Below, in pieces: positions 1 through 12,556 of a stretch of DNA of 64,000 bases (the stretch's first letter is position 1; every line of letters starts with the position of its first letter). Made by a program: the position numbers and the translations under genes. This stretch comes from Circinella umbellata (taxonomy: Eukaryota > Mucoromycota > Mucoromycetes > Mucorales > Lichtheimiaceae). A model generated the notes under the pieces. That model was not told the DNA's origin and did no database searches. It saw only the letters and a program-made list of their open reading frames with translations. The stretch spans positions 682,001 to 746,000 of the forward strand of contig JAIWNF010000006.1 in assembly GCA_025093555.1 (NCBI GenBank). The letters are read 5' to 3'.

Positions 1-2002
1 AATCACTAAATTACAAGAGTTGGAGTGATCCAATTCTTTAATCTTCTTCATCATCTAAGAAAAAACCCCCAACAATAACAACTGGATATTAGATTTGATT
101 TGATGTAGACTAGTGAAAATCTTATTTCACATTACATTTCTACTTACTTGACCTCCAGCTGATCTTACAATCTGTTCCAAGGTGATTCTTTCGCTGTTTG
201 ATCCTAAAAAATAAAATTTATAACCTTGAAATAAAGTTCCTGCTTTGCTTGGTGGATCAGTTGCTTGTCGACCTTTACGAGCTTCTTCAACGCTATCTCG
301 AAGATTAAACATTTGCTCTCTTTCGACTATTTCATCAACGAGAGGGAATTCATCGGGGTCCAATAACTTCCCATCGTTAATTGATGCATCCAGCCATTTT
401 TTTGTTGTAATCTTTAATCCCAAGTTGACGGCAGATAAAAATTTGACTGTTCGTAATATATTTCCATTTGTAATAAGATGAGTGGCCTTGTATACATCTT
501 CAGTTAAGGTAACATTTAATTTCTGAATTTCCTATGAACGTATATCAAGAAGCTAGTGAGCTTATCCGTGATCAAAATATAATACATATATATATGTGTG
601 TATGTGTGTATTCGTGGGGGCAAGTTGACCTTTTTTATACCAGTAAGACTTTCGGTAAAGCCTGTGAACAATAAGGTAGGTGCTTTTGATCTTTTGCTTC
701 GTCTTGCTTTAAAAGATGATGGTAATGATGGATTATTGATATCAACAGAAAGAGATGCCAATAAAGTGGCAGAAGTTACAGTAGATAAATTAATATTAGA
801 GCTTTCTGTTGATGTAGTAGCGGTAACAGCTTTTGTAGTCGTTCCGGTCGCTGTAGTAGTTGTAGCTGTAGTTGTAGGTGTAGCAGCTGTTGTTGTTATT
901 GCTGATAATGGTTGTCCTTCAGGAATATGTCCTTTTTGTCGTGTGGGTTGTCTTGTTTGAATCGTTTTATTATTGCTGGTATCAGAAGCCGATATTGTTA
1001 ATTTGGTATATTCTCGAACGTATTTGTTGGATATTAAATTCTTCCAATTCTTTTTAGACTGTTCAACGCATTTTGGTGATTTTTCATTTTTTTTGTACCA
1101 GCGATTAATTATTGTTGTGTCAATAGCCGCAGGAAAAATTTGTGTTTCTTGAAAATTAATGTACTTCTCCTGACATGGTTGATGAATAGTCCAGTTGTTA
1201 AAACAATCTTCCAAAAACTTGTAATTCACTACGCATACATTCATGTTAATTGCTCGTCTATACTGGTCGCTTTGGTTACTATTATCGTAATATCATATAT
1301 TGGTAAAAAAAAACGAGAGTTACATTATGGTACAATCGGCCCCCTTATAATATCTATTTCTATTACCTTTTGAAGATGGCATAATCGACTTCGGGACAAA
1401 TAAAAGGACAAAACACAAAGCCAATCGCATGCCCAACATACTTCACATATTGACGTTCCATTCCCAAAAACCCTTCGATACTAAAGGTCTACAAAAACTG
1501 TATTAGTTATTATTGTATTCACATATCCTCTTCTGTATGTATCAATTGTTATTCTTTAGAGAGAACTTACTTTATTATGTGAGCCTGGTACTGCGCCAAT
1601 TGGTAATGGATAGTCCATAATGGTCATAGTTGGAGCGTGGAACTCTTCTCGATAACTGGTATTGATAAGCCATTGCTTATTTGAAACATACTTATTATGC
1701 AATCCAGCTAAGCCATACTCATCTTGGGAACGGTTTTCAACAACTGCAATCGTCACATTGTTTTTTTCATATTTTGTTGTTATTTTTGCTCCAGCATTCA
1801 GTATATGACTTAAGGCTTCTTCTTCTGTTTCCGTCAATGAAGACTTCATAGTAGATGATAGAAATAAAACATGATTTTTCATGTATTGTGCTTTGGGCTG
1901 AACGTTGATGATTTTGATAAACCTTGAACTATCGTGAAACTGTGAACCTTGCAAAGGATATATCGGTGGGTTACCGACTGGGTCATAAAGATCGATTGTC
2001 AT
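1..2002 (-). CDS. Multi-BRCT-domain protein (Rtt107/Brc1/PTIP-like), partial at left edge
   Basis: Five exons join in frame on the minus strand: 2002-1571, 1488-1367, 1278-630, 531-148 and 54-1. The last one continues off the window, and about 547 residues are visible. BRCT-like units can be followed in order. The first ends with VSNKQWL and a DYPLP segment. The second spans exons 2-3 and ends with VVNYKFLEDCFNNW. A Thr/Ala-rich linker follows. The third begins TLLFTGF and contains THLITN and KKWLDASI. The fourth begins YKFYFLGS and ends in the last visible exon. BRCT repeats bind phosphopeptides in DNA-damage signalling, and this layout resembles the Rtt107/Brc1/PTIP scaffolds; that assignment is inference. 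An in-frame ATG at 2095 would add 31 mostly hydrophobic residues. I prefer 2002, but a further N-terminal BRCT exon upstream cannot be excluded. The gene is divergent from the gene at 2335. Confidence 0.75.
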
Positions 2003-2334
2003 CTTTATATGTTCAACAGAAAAAGGTAAAGAAAAGCTAAAGTCAAAATAATGAAGAAAGAAAATTAAACCACAGTCGATGAATATTGATCCCATTAATA
2101 CTTATTTATTTCTCATAAAAAATATACTATATATAATATATTAATGTTCTTTATATCGTACCGCTATGTAATGATAATTTTTTATTGGCTCAAAAATGAT
2201 AAAAATCTGTGTTTGAGATCCATCCATCAGTTTTTACTTTTATTCTTGACAATAATCCTATCCTATATTCTACACTTTTCTTTATTCTTTTTTTTTTTTT
2301 TACTTCTTTTTATATTATTGTTAAATTATAAAAT

Positions 2335-3182
2335 ATGGCTAGAACGTTTGAAGTTGGATATGATCCTATGGCTGTTGATGATCCAGCTAACCAGAAAGTC
2401 ACCCCGAATGTCACGATTAATATGAGCCAAGGTAATTTAAAAGAAAAAAATGGGCTTTTTTTTTTGCTCTTGATAAAATCATTACTTTGGGTGAAAGACA
2501 GTGTATCTCATAAATAAGATTATACATATTACTAGATTATTTGAATCTAGCTATAAGTCCTCAGGCTTCCTGTACGTTAGAAAGCTCCCCAGATAACGAC
2601 TATAGTATATATGAGCGAGTTTATCAAGCAGCACGAGGAAAGCCTATCGGTCCTGGCTCAAATAATAAAGCAATCAAATGGTTGAAAAAACATTACTTAG
2701 AGCTGTCTAGAGAAGAAACCAATAATAATGCCGCCCATATTTGCAAAATCATAAATAATATAACAATGGAAAATCGTGCGGTACAAATATGTTTTAGTAA
2801 CGGTACTTCAAGAACTATCAAAGGCCTCCTTGCTCTTGTTGGATTGGCACATTTTTATCAAGTAAAAATTTTTTTATTCTCTACAAAAAAAAAGCCAATT
2901 GTTATAACCCCATCCGCCCCTCATTCTGTCATTGGCGTGTTACACAGCATTGATTTACAAGATAATGCCAGTATTTACATGCCACTAAAACTCACTCATC
3001 GACAATTTGTTCGCCCCGATGTACCATCAAGACCTACATCACCATCAACATCACCATCATTATCATTAACCCGCGCAGCTCATTTTCGAGAAGAAGGCGA
3101 AAGAAAACCAAAAAAGTCAGCACGTGGATCTCTAAATGTCTCCAAGGATGAGTTGTTAGACATTATTTTAAATCATATGTAA
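2335..3182 (+). CDS. Unknown protein next to the Fanzor gene
   Basis: Two exons, 2335-2431 and 2551-3182, join in phase (CAAG|gtaatt ... aatctag|CT) to give 242 aa ending at TAA 3180-3182. I do not recognise the family. Visible parts are an acidic N-terminus, a helical stretch with AIKWLKKHYLELSREE (around residues 60-80), a compact alpha/beta part with GLLALVGLAHFYQVKIFLF and later SIYMPLKL, and a Pro/Ser- then Lys/Arg-rich tail ending in a short helix. The strand-helix spacing of the middle part faintly recalls the C-terminal half of OTU-type proteases. No catalytic Cys or closing His is evident, so this is only a hint. The gene lies 151 bp upstream of the Fanzor start on the same strand, which may mean it is a partner or part of the same mobile unit. 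Confidence 0.6.
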
Positions 3183-3333
3183 GCTTTCTTTTTACTTATA
3201 ACTCAACATACGATATGTACCTTTTTTTTCCCCGCCTTGTACTAATGATATAACTACATATATATATATATATAAACCCGATAGCGATTACTCTGTAAAA
3301 TTATATTATCACGATAATGTGATTAGTGGAAGA

Positions 3334-6300
3334 ATGACAAATGAGGATTTAAAAAAACAACGTCTATCACTCAGTAGTAGTCGACTGCCTGCTCATTTTT
3401 GGGATGATTTAGCAAAATATTTTATAAGTAATCATGGTGTCAATCCAACCATTGATGGTAAAGCTGTTAGAATCCGATCTTTGCTTCTCAATTATAGATG
3501 GTCTGATATTTGGGAAGAAGAACTTAAAAAAATCATTGATCGTGCACCTGTTTCGATCTTGGAATCGATGGATGTTGATTACACTATAATTTTGCCAAGC
3601 CCTAGTGAGCAACAACATGACGTAAATGAAACTTTTGAGGCAGTAAGTTACGTTTTAAATCGATAAACCATATGTTTCTTTTTGGAAAACATGAATAAAA
3701 AAACCACCCAGCTAATATACATATATGATATATTTATTAGTTAGATGAAGATGGCAGCACAGCATTGGAAACTGACTCCCAAGAAGGAGAATTAACGGAA
3801 TCTGAAGAGTTATCTGAAAAAGATAATAATAATATTGATAATAAAGAACAAGAACAGGATAACGAAGATTTTGAAATGATTGTAGATGACGCTTGTATTT
3901 ATCAGGACTTAAAAGATGAACAGGTAATTTTTTCTTTCCCACGCTCATATTAAACAATCAAATTTAAATGATTTGTATCAAATAACCAAGTATTATAATT
4001 TTTAACTGGGCTAGATTATACGAAATGCAATTATATCAGAGAAGCTAGTAAAAGAAAAAGCTTTTAAAACCGTTTGTACTTCTCTACACCATGCTCTCCG
4101 TGAAGATATCAGTTATACTTTTTTCTGTACTCACTTGGAACAACAACAAAGAAAATGTTCCAAAGAAATTTCAAAAATATTTGAAATTAGTAACGAATTA
4201 ACTATGATGGTATGTTTTATGTTCTTTAACCTAATAATGCATCTTTTTTAAAATCCTTTATTATAATTACTTATTCCATCTTCTTCTTCAATACTATTTA
4301 CTCCACTTTTTTTATACAAACAAGCTCGTCCAAGGAGAACTAGCAAGAATATACGGTGACACAAATGGACCAGTCGATTTTAAAGTGGAATCATGGATCC
4401 CCTCAAAATTTAACAAATCCCAAGATAATCAATCTTATAGCGTATGGATACCGAACTCCTTGATTGTGAACAAGCTCCAAAAATCCAAGTGCTTATCATA
4501 CGAATATCTCTCCCAGGCGTCTACAGTAGTACTAGGCAGAAAGAACTCCAAGAATAAATCAAAGTATGTATTATAATTTTCAATCAGCTAGTTGATCTTA
4601 CCGAAGAACATCGCACGGATCATTAATTATATATATTGTTCGATTTTTCGTATAGTGAATGGATAGCTATTATGGAAAAAATTAAAGAACGTGTTTTAGT
4701 TGCCGATATTGAAAATTTCGTACATAATCAACCCTTTAATGATGCTTTAATCAACACGACCACTGCCATCACTAAAATGTGGTCGCAAAAGAGACTAAAC
4801 CATGATCTCAGAGTTGTTATACGTGTATTATTAAGAGTACGGCTTTGTCCTGAAAGGTTTTCACGATATATTGATTATCGTAAATCAAAAAAGAAGGCAA
4901 AGGATGATGGTGACAATGATGATGCAACAAGTAAAAATGATCAAGAGTCAAGTAATGCGAAGAATGACCGAACCTGGTATTCCAAGAATAAATTTGTGTG
5001 TGATGAACTCGCTGAAAAACTTCAGTCCCCAAATCCAAACAAGCAAGCAATTGCATACAAATTATTTCAAAAATTGATTACCAGTAATAATCCAAGTGAT
5101 AATACATCAACAACTGTTTCTGTCGGTAACACAGATCAAGGCGATGATCTGGAAGATATTGAAGATCTTGATTTTGACGACGATGATGAAGACGAGCAGG
5201 AACACACCAACCTTCTTGTCGAAAGCGACGGAAACAACAGCTCATCATTACCAATAACAACAGAGTCACAAAATGAAAAAAAAGAGTCTACATCGAAAAC
5301 GATTCGAAGTTTAGTAGCCGTTATCACCACCATGGTAAAGTCTCCTGATACTAGTAATGAAGTCGATGTGTCTGATATCAAGAAACTAGTATATTCTTCA
5401 AGTACTATTGGTGAACATGAACTAACTGCAGCAGCTGATATCATCAATTTATTGCGACCTTATGTACCCAAAGCACCCAAAGGTCAGCACCCTGACTGTA
5501 GCATGTTCACATTAGCACCTCTTGCATTTATTACCAATACTGTCTTACGCGCTGTCGGTTTACCAAAACAGGCATGGCAAATGGGTCATAAAGCAGAAGA
5601 TGTGATTGCTTTACCATTATCGGCAAGAGCCTTGTATGAACTATTTTCTGATTATTATACAATTTACCACCGTGACGAGACCCCAATCACATCAAGCGGA
5701 GAAGCAGGAAGATATCAAAAGGAAACGATTGGTGGTTTTTTCGATATACAAATAATTGACAAAATATGCAAAAAACACCATTTACAACCTTCATGGTCAA
5801 TGAAGTTTGTCAATCGCTATACAATTCAATGGCTCGGTTACAAGGTAATTTCATCATCAAACACAATGTCACCTACACAGTCAGCAGATACAAAGCGACG
5901 ACAACAAAAAAAATCATTAAATGATAATGAAAAAGAGCAACTTCAGGAAGAAATTAGTAAAGTTAAAACAGAAGTTAATGATCTGAGAAAGGAGCTAAAG
6001 CCCGCCAATAAAAAGCATACAGAAGCATGTAAAGAACGCATGACACGTCGTGTAGCGCATAATAATAGCTGGAAACGTATCAAGAGTTTACGTGCCGCTG
6101 GCGTACTTCCTGATTCAGAGCTTTTTGAGATTAAAGAAACCCAATGGAATGCTCTAAAAGATAGTAAGAAGAAGGCTGACGAATGTCGTGATGAAGCGTA
6201 TAATGTCAGTAATGAATTACGTTACAAGAATTCACAATTATATCAACTGGAAAAGCAGCTGCATGGTCAATCATTACCACCACCAAAACCTCTTGTTGTA

Positions 6301-7564
6301 AGTAACTTTATAATTCAATATAATATGTTTTGTGTCAAGTGATATTGTTTAGTAATATTATACATGTATTTGCTTACTATCATTTAGGACAAATCATTAT
6401 TAAAGGAATTTGATATACATGATCCCAAGACATTTATATCTTCAAGTGATCCTGGATTGGTGGTTACTACTTGTACAATAGGGACGACATCCAAGCAGTA
6501 CTTGGATGTTATAAATAACTATAAAAACTTATATACGCTGTTGGAATGTGAAGATACAAGTTATGAAATGGATATTGATGAAGAAGAAGAAGCAAATACG
6601 GATATACCAGAATCTTCCAATATCATCGTAACACAAGGTCAATCGCCAATACCACCTCTTGCATCATCATCAGCATTGTCGTTGTCATTATCTTCCTTAT
6701 TAAAACATGCAACTAATAACACCCCGCAAAGTATGGATAGTAAAACCTTGTCAAAAAAAAATAGAAGGAAACAAGAACGTAAAAAGAGGAAGAAAGAGGA
6801 AATAAGCCGTGATAGCTTAAATCGTGACCAAAAAACCAGAAGTTTACTAGATACATTAGCCCACAAAAAGCTTGTCGCCAAAATACGACGTGAAATGGTA
6901 AACGGGGTTAAGAATGCCAAGGTGATTCATAGTTTTGGTGCTTGGAAGCTAAGGTATATTATTGTTCATCTTGCTGTACTATAATAAGAATACATAATAA
7001 GTTATGTACACAATCACCCATTAAAGAAATATCATATCTTATAGGAATTCTCCAATAAAAGGGCACAGAAGAAGAAGTAGTAAGAAAGTTCAAGCAGCAG
7101 CAAAACAATGCGAACATGATAAAGTAATTGAAGTCGACGAGTACCTCAGCTCCACTGTGTGCCCATACTGTTTTCAAAGGCTATCCAATCACATATACCG
7201 AAGAAATGACAAATTGGTCAAGGTTAATGGTGCCAAAACTTGTAACAATTCTCATTGTCCAAGTCGTACTACCAATAGTACAACTATGACTCGCGATGCT
7301 GTTGGGGCGTTTAATATTGGCTTAATTACCATCTCATCTCTTCTCTCGACTACTGGAGAAGCTATATTCCCTTTTTCCCGTACAAGCTCAAAAAATATCA
7401 AATACACAAGACACGATCTTGACAATATTTTCAACACTGCTATGCCTCCGAGTGGTAGTTATTGCTTTTTTTAATTGGTGTTTTTGTTATCATATTCGAC
7501 AAAAGCAAACTAATATAGATTTTATCATATAGACGGATCAGTACAGCACCGACATGAAGTCTGA
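3334..7564 (+). CDS. Fanzor: eukaryotic TnpB-like RNA-guided nuclease, intact
   Basis: Eight exons join in phase with GT-AG introns: 3334-3642, 3741-3923, 4015-4209, 4325-4563, 4656-6297, 6388-6953, 7045-7454 and 7533-7564. They give about 1191 aa. The C-terminal third carries the OrfB/TnpB/Fanzor nuclease. RuvC-I is FISSSDPGLVV (Asp about 877). NSPIKGH near 1046-1052 sits where TnpB has its usual RuvC-II Glu. VIEVDEYLSSTVCPYC carries the alternative Glu about 1077 known from Fanzors. A zinc ribbon follows (C1084, C1087, C1111, C1116), then RuvC-III TRDAVGAFNI (Asp about 1129). A coiled coil (about 715-830) and an acidic Asp/Glu linker precede the nuclease. The N-terminal 600 residues are unrecognised. 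The ATG at 3334 is the first in frame; an upstream exon ending at the tag near 3325 is possible. Fanzors use a guide RNA encoded beside the gene. The multi-exon intact frame suggests a functional or host-retained copy. Confidence 0.88.
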
Positions 7565-7713
7565 CTGGGAAGTAACTAGGTGAGACACAATTTTTTTTAC
7601 TATTCTTATTGGAATTTCAATTACTAAAAGCCCAGACATTTAATTTTAGCCCAGCCGGGGTTGAAAGACAACATTTTTTAAACTTCTTTTCTGCATAACA
7701 TAGTATAACAACA

Positions 7714-8513
7714 ATGGCTTTACGAAGGATAGCTTATGCATCAATTGGAAAACGTCTTTTCACTAGTAGTACAGTTCGGTACAAGGGACCAAAAAATATT
7801 TTACAAGCACAACAACAACAACAAAATGACGAATCCGATCCTGATAGTTTTGCTAACCAATCAATGATGTCCAACTTTAAAAACATGTTTGATCGTGGAC
7901 CTAATGTGGGAGTTGAAGTTATTACAAAGGATGGATTTGTTCTTTCAAATAATGTTCAAATTCAAGATCCTTTGGTATTATTGAATGGTTCTGCATTTCT
8001 TTGGCGAGTTCCACACGATGCGCTGGCGTATGGTAAAAAGGAATCATTTGACCTTGACGCGTTCAAGATATTTGAAGTAGCAGCACCTAAACCAGGTAAT
8101 TATCATATAATATAGAATAACATTAGTATATGAATGATGTTATATATATATATATATAGGTAGGAGGTATACTATTCAATGTGTGTGTGTGTGTCATTTA
8201 TTGAAAGTTTTAACACAAATATGATTATTATTTTATTTGAAAGAACTTATTTTATTTGGTACTGGTAAAGATTTTGTACCAATACCACAAGAAGTACGAC
8301 AATATTTCTTTAATCTTGGTATTCAAGTGGATCAAATGAGCACGGTAAAAATAAAAAAAAAACAGAATTCTTTTGTTTTAAGATTATATAAGATAAAAAT
8401 GAAACTAATTATATTATTTTTAGAAAAATGCGGCAGCAACTTATAATGTACTTGCTGAAGAAGGACGACGAATTGCGTTAGCATTATTACCTATTGGAGC
8501 CAAGCAACAATAA
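7714..8513 (+). CDS. NDUFAF3: NDUFAF3-like mitochondrial complex I assembly factor
   Basis: Three exons, 7714-8095, 8244-8344 and 8424-8513, give 190 aa. The N-terminus is a mitochondrial-type presequence (MALRRIAYASIGKRLFTSST) and a Gln run follows. The body is a Mth938/DUF498-type domain with the family hallmarks ELILFGTGKDFVPIPQEVR, the GIQVDQMST segment, and TYNVLAEEGRRIALALLP at the end. In animals NDUFAF3 works with NDUFAF4 early in assembly of the Q module of respiratory complex I; the role here follows from family membership. The ATG at 7714 is the first in the transcript direction after the Fanzor stop, only 150 bp away, so its promoter overlaps the Fanzor 3' flank. A TG microsatellite and an AT run lie in intron 1 (about 8140-8195). 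Confidence 0.88.
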
Positions 8514-8786
8514 CCATAGTAACAACAATATATTATATATTAAAAAAAAATAGTAAAGCATTTATATTATATATAATCAATTAATAATTGCATTGGATGA
8601 AAGAGAGAGGGAAAAAAAGAGGTATATTATTTTTTTGTTCAATCATAAACGAACAAAAAATGTACGAAAAGAAAGGAAAAAAAAAAAAAAAGTAGAATGT
8701 ATGTACAAAAAAAAAAGGAAAAAGAGAATCAATTAAAGTGTCAAAAAAAAAAGAGAGAAGGAAGGAAAGTGTTCCATCGTAAAATT

Positions 8787-10012
8787 TCAACGTATTTCAA
8801 AGTTTCCAAATGATCGTTGTTGAACATGTTTTAATGTTAATTCTTGAAACCATTCGGTATGATGACGAAAGAAATAATAACCCTTTATTTCATTTGTTGA
8901 TCGCTGATAGCAAATATAATAAAAGCCTGCAAAACTTGCACCATCAATATTACTCACTCGGTGATCCGGCACCAAAAAATGTTCTTTCCAACGCATATAA
9001 ATAAAATCTTCTTCACATGGATCATATACAAAGTCATCATTATTGAATATTTCAACATAAGGTTGAAATGACGGAAAACGTTTCTATAGGAGATTATTAT
9101 TTAAGTATATTTTTACATGATTAAAACTATCAAAGTAGTTAACACTACAATTTACTTTACCCAATGGGATACATCAATGCTTTGCTGCGCTTGCCATTTA
9201 CGCGTGAGAAATGAGTATTTGGGTCCGATTATTTCTGCTTGGAAAAATGTCTTTTTTATTTTTTTATGTTTTTGATAAGAATTACATAATAAAACATGGG
9301 ATTTGTAATAATGGTAAAATAAAATTATAACAATTACCGTAAGTTCAGGAAATTCTGCGGTTAATCCTTTAATATTAAGATATCCGCTTAATGTACTCTC
9401 CTTCAAATCCACATGCTAATAAATATCGAAAAAATGAGTTGATATCCATTGTACAATTGTCCATCGATTATCATGGATTATAATTATATTACGTTTTAAG
9501 CTGTGAGTTAAAAACACAACTTGATCTCTGCCTTTTCCACCTTTTCTCTCTCTCTCTCCCTTTTTTATCTCCTGATTTTATTTAATTTTAAGAAATAAAT
9601 AAATCTGTTTTACCTGTATATCAACTGATACTTCATAAGCTGCTGACCCACATCGTTGCATACCTTCAAACTTTGAACCCGGATACAACCCTCCTAAACG
9701 AGAATTAGGTAGTCGTTCATTTGAAATATCTACCCAAGCTTCACCTTCTTTACGACAGTTCAATAACGTACTACCAGGTGACGAAGAAGAAGGACTTACT
9801 CGCTGGGTTGGTGTTGGGTTGAATTCATTACTTTTCTTTGATCGTTTCTTCCGTGAAGAAGACCAACAAGAAGACGACTGACTTTCACAGTGACATTCGT
9901 TATTTCCTCCACAATCAGCACAGACCATGGGTGGCTTATTGTTAAGTTGATCCTGAACGTCAATAGAACCTGTTCTTTGGCGAGATGTAGTATTAGTAGA
10001 AGGAATTGGCAT
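8787..10012 (-). CDS. GID4: GID4/VID24-type substrate receptor of the GID/CTLH ubiquitin ligase
   Basis: Four exons on the minus strand, 10012-9614, 9415-9338, 9250-9161 and 9083-8787, give 287 aa. The N-terminal 110 residues are low-complexity (Ser/Thr, a Cys cluster CADCGG, basic KKRSKK). The Vid24 beta-barrel follows: [51 protein letters not shown], then [14 protein letters not shown] and [13 protein letters not shown] near the C-terminus. In yeast this receptor binds N-terminal proline degrons of gluconeogenic enzymes when glucose returns; the same role is inferred. The start at 10012 is chosen because the in-frame ATG at 10222 would add a 70-residue Phe-rich stretch unlike the family. 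Confidence 0.9.
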
Positions 10013-10571
10013 AGTGTAGAAATTAAAAAAGGAGAATTGAAAAAAAAAAGGGAAAAAGGGAATTTCCGGGATTGAAGAGGAAAAAAGAGATCTTGCTGGT
10101 GTGAGAACCTTTTCGCTTCTGCTGGTTATCAAACCAAAAAGCAAAAATGGGGTTGGTTTTTTTGCACCCATACTATTTTTAACATCCGATAAGCTTTTTT
10201 CAAAAATCGCATTATGCAGCAATTATCATCTATTGGTTCTGTTCGATATATTGAAACCGTTCTTTTTTTTTTTTTTTTCTAATTAGACTTATTTTATTTT
10301 ATTTTTATGTGGCGTGGGGTTTTATAACATTAATCAATTTTGATATAGATTCTACGACATCAATGTATATAAAGGAAACCATTTTTTTAAAAGAGACAAA
10401 AAAAGTTTAATGCGGGGATATAACAAAAAAAAATAAGTTGGGAAAAAAAGTAGTTGTCAGGGAATATGAAATAAAAAAAACAAACAAATAAAAAAAAAAG
10501 CTACTATATATACAATTCATTCTTTCAGAAAAAATAGGTTGATGTAATGTGGAAATTGCGAAATAATTAAA
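10013..10571. other. Intergenic: GID4 upstream region and Nramp 3' flank
   Basis: No gene is seen. The stretch holds T-rich runs near 10261-10280 and A-rich runs around 10425-10500. They fit the 5' region of the minus-strand gene that starts at 10012 and the 3' flank of the minus-strand gene that ends at 10572. Confidence 0.5.
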
Positions 10572-12556
10572 CTATATTCCTAAAGCTGCTGCGACCACAA
10601 GATAACCGTTTAATCCGATAAGTAATAAAGAAATCAAAACTGCGATAATCATAGTTATCCAACCATTAACATAGAGAAGAGGTTGGGGTAGTTCATCAAG
10701 AATTACTGGATTTGTTGTAGTAATAGAAGATGTATCTGGTTTGATGATTGTTGGATTATTTTCATTTGTTTTTCCATCCAACTCCAAATGTGGGAAAAAT
10801 TTTTGTTTGGTAGGCTGCCACCACGAGGGACGCCATGATGGTATCCTGGGGAATAATTTATCAAGCCATGATACAGTAGCTTGGGCTCTCTCCATTGCCT
10901 TCTCATTTTCATTGACCACCAAGTCGACCTTCATGACTTTTTTCCAAGACGTAAAAATGACCAATGGAACTACAGCAAATGGGAGTTGAACACTCAGTGC
11001 GACTTGACTACCAACTAAAAGTTGACTGAGACCTGATCGGCCAGCAATACAAGCTGCCACGAGGGCGGGCACTATGGCCACCAGACGCGTCACAACACGA
11101 CGTACCCAAGGCCGCGTGCTCATTCCCAAAAATCCAGACATTACAACTTGACCCGCCAATGTGGCAGTAATAGTAGAAGATTGTCCTGCACACAATAATG
11201 CTAAAGCGAAAATAACACCCGCTGCTGGACTCAAGTAACGCGATAATAAATCATGAGCATCAAATAAATCTGAAACGGCATGTTGTTGATTCTCGGGTGC
11301 ATAATAAAAGTTGGAAGCAGCAACAATCAAAATAGCCGAGTTGACATAAAATGCAAATAACAACGCAACAACCAAATCTATAAAGTTGTATAAAAGATTA
11401 TCTTTGAGAGATGATTTCATATATTTACGTAAACCGTCCACATCGAATTGTTTCTTTTCAATATTGGCAGAGGTTGTGTTGGGCGTGGTTTCCATGGGAA
11501 TGTTTGCTTCCATTGATTCCGATTTTTCGAGTTCGTTGTTCAAAAGTGTGAATTTTCGTGCAACCGAGCTGAGAATCCATTGTTGATTGTCGTCATCGAT
11601 AGTTTCAGCTCTTGGGCGTTTGGCACGCCATTCTCGACAGCGTGATTGAATGATAAAACCATGAAGGTACAGATTGTGAGGCATCACTATTTGATTGATA
11701 CGAAAAAAAAAAGGTTGTTAATATTTCAACTTTAGAAAACTTATATTTCTTGTGGATCAAATATATATATATATATATTACCTGTGGCGCCAATAATACC
11801 AATTGCGACATAGAGACTTGCCGTATCGGTAAAAATTTCCTTGGTAGGCTCATAACCTTTGACCACATCGATCGGATTGATGTCGGAGTACGCGAGGATA
11901 ATGCTTAGACAAACACCGACAGCTAACACAAGCATCATGACAAAAGTTTCAAATAATCTGATAACACGCAACGATGCAGTTTCTGTACCCGAATCTGGAT
12001 CAGCATGATCTTCACTGTAAAATAGTAGAATAATAAATACATCGGCAGCAGTAATAGCAACACCAGCAGGTAACGGTAATTCTGGAATAAGCAAGTTTAG
12101 GGCAATAGCACTACCAATGACTTCGGCCATATCTGTTGCAATAATAGCAAGTTCGGCCAATACATATAGAAACAAATTGAGATATTTTGGGAAATAACGT
12201 CGCGATGCACTCGCAAGATCGTAACCGGAAACAACACCCAATCGAATGGTCAAGTTTTGTAAAAAGACGGCAATGACATTGGATAATAAAATAATAAATA
12301 AAAGACGGTATCCAAATTGGGATCCACCTTCCATGTCTGTGGCCCAATTACCTGGATCTAAACTGATTATGATCAGTTTTTTTTGGAAGCGTGTTAATTT
12401 TTTATATATTTAGAATGACTTGTTATGGACGAACATGCATATTTTGGGTGAAAATAAATAGACTTACTATCCAACTGCAATCATAAACCCAGGTCCAACA
12501 AATTTGGAAAGTTTACGAATAAATTTCGCTACTCTTCCAAACGCATATGCCAGCAT
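10572..12556 (-). CDS. Nramp (SMF-type) divalent metal transporter
   Basis: Three exons, 12556-12468, 12362-11782 and 11686-10572, join in frame to give 594 aa. The Nramp metal-binding motifs are both present: YLDPGNWATDMEGG in the first membrane segment (around residues 30-43) and TVMPHNLYLHG in the sixth, split by the second intron. GCC/GAT-rich hydrophobic segments follow in the usual order. Between TM6 and TM7 there is a long hydrophilic loop (about 80 residues, acidic and Ser/Thr-rich). Another cytosolic Trp/Lys-rich loop lies before the last two membrane segments. Nramp proteins co-transport Mn2+, Fe2+ or similar ions with protons; the substrate here cannot be told. The N-terminus is short: the ATG at 12556 leaves only about 20 residues before TM1, so an upstream coding exon in 12560-12850 is possible. 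Confidence 0.87.

Noticed and set aside
598..960. Plus-strand 120-codon open frame rich in Val
   Set aside because: It lies opposite the Thr/Ala-rich linker of the BRCT gene; the repeat codons of the real gene make the other strand open by chance.
3183..3333. Gap between the unknown gene and the Fanzor considered as an intron joining them into one protein
   Set aside because: The upstream frame ends in a clear stop after a complete C-terminal helix, and no donor before the stop gives a phase-matched join that I could find.
5136..5447. Minus-strand Ser-rich open frame
   Set aside because: It is the complement of the acidic Asp/Glu and Ser linker of the Fanzor exon.
10101..10286. Plus-strand frame upstream of GID4
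   Set aside because: T-rich, no family resemblance, and lies in the 5' region of the minus-strand gene.
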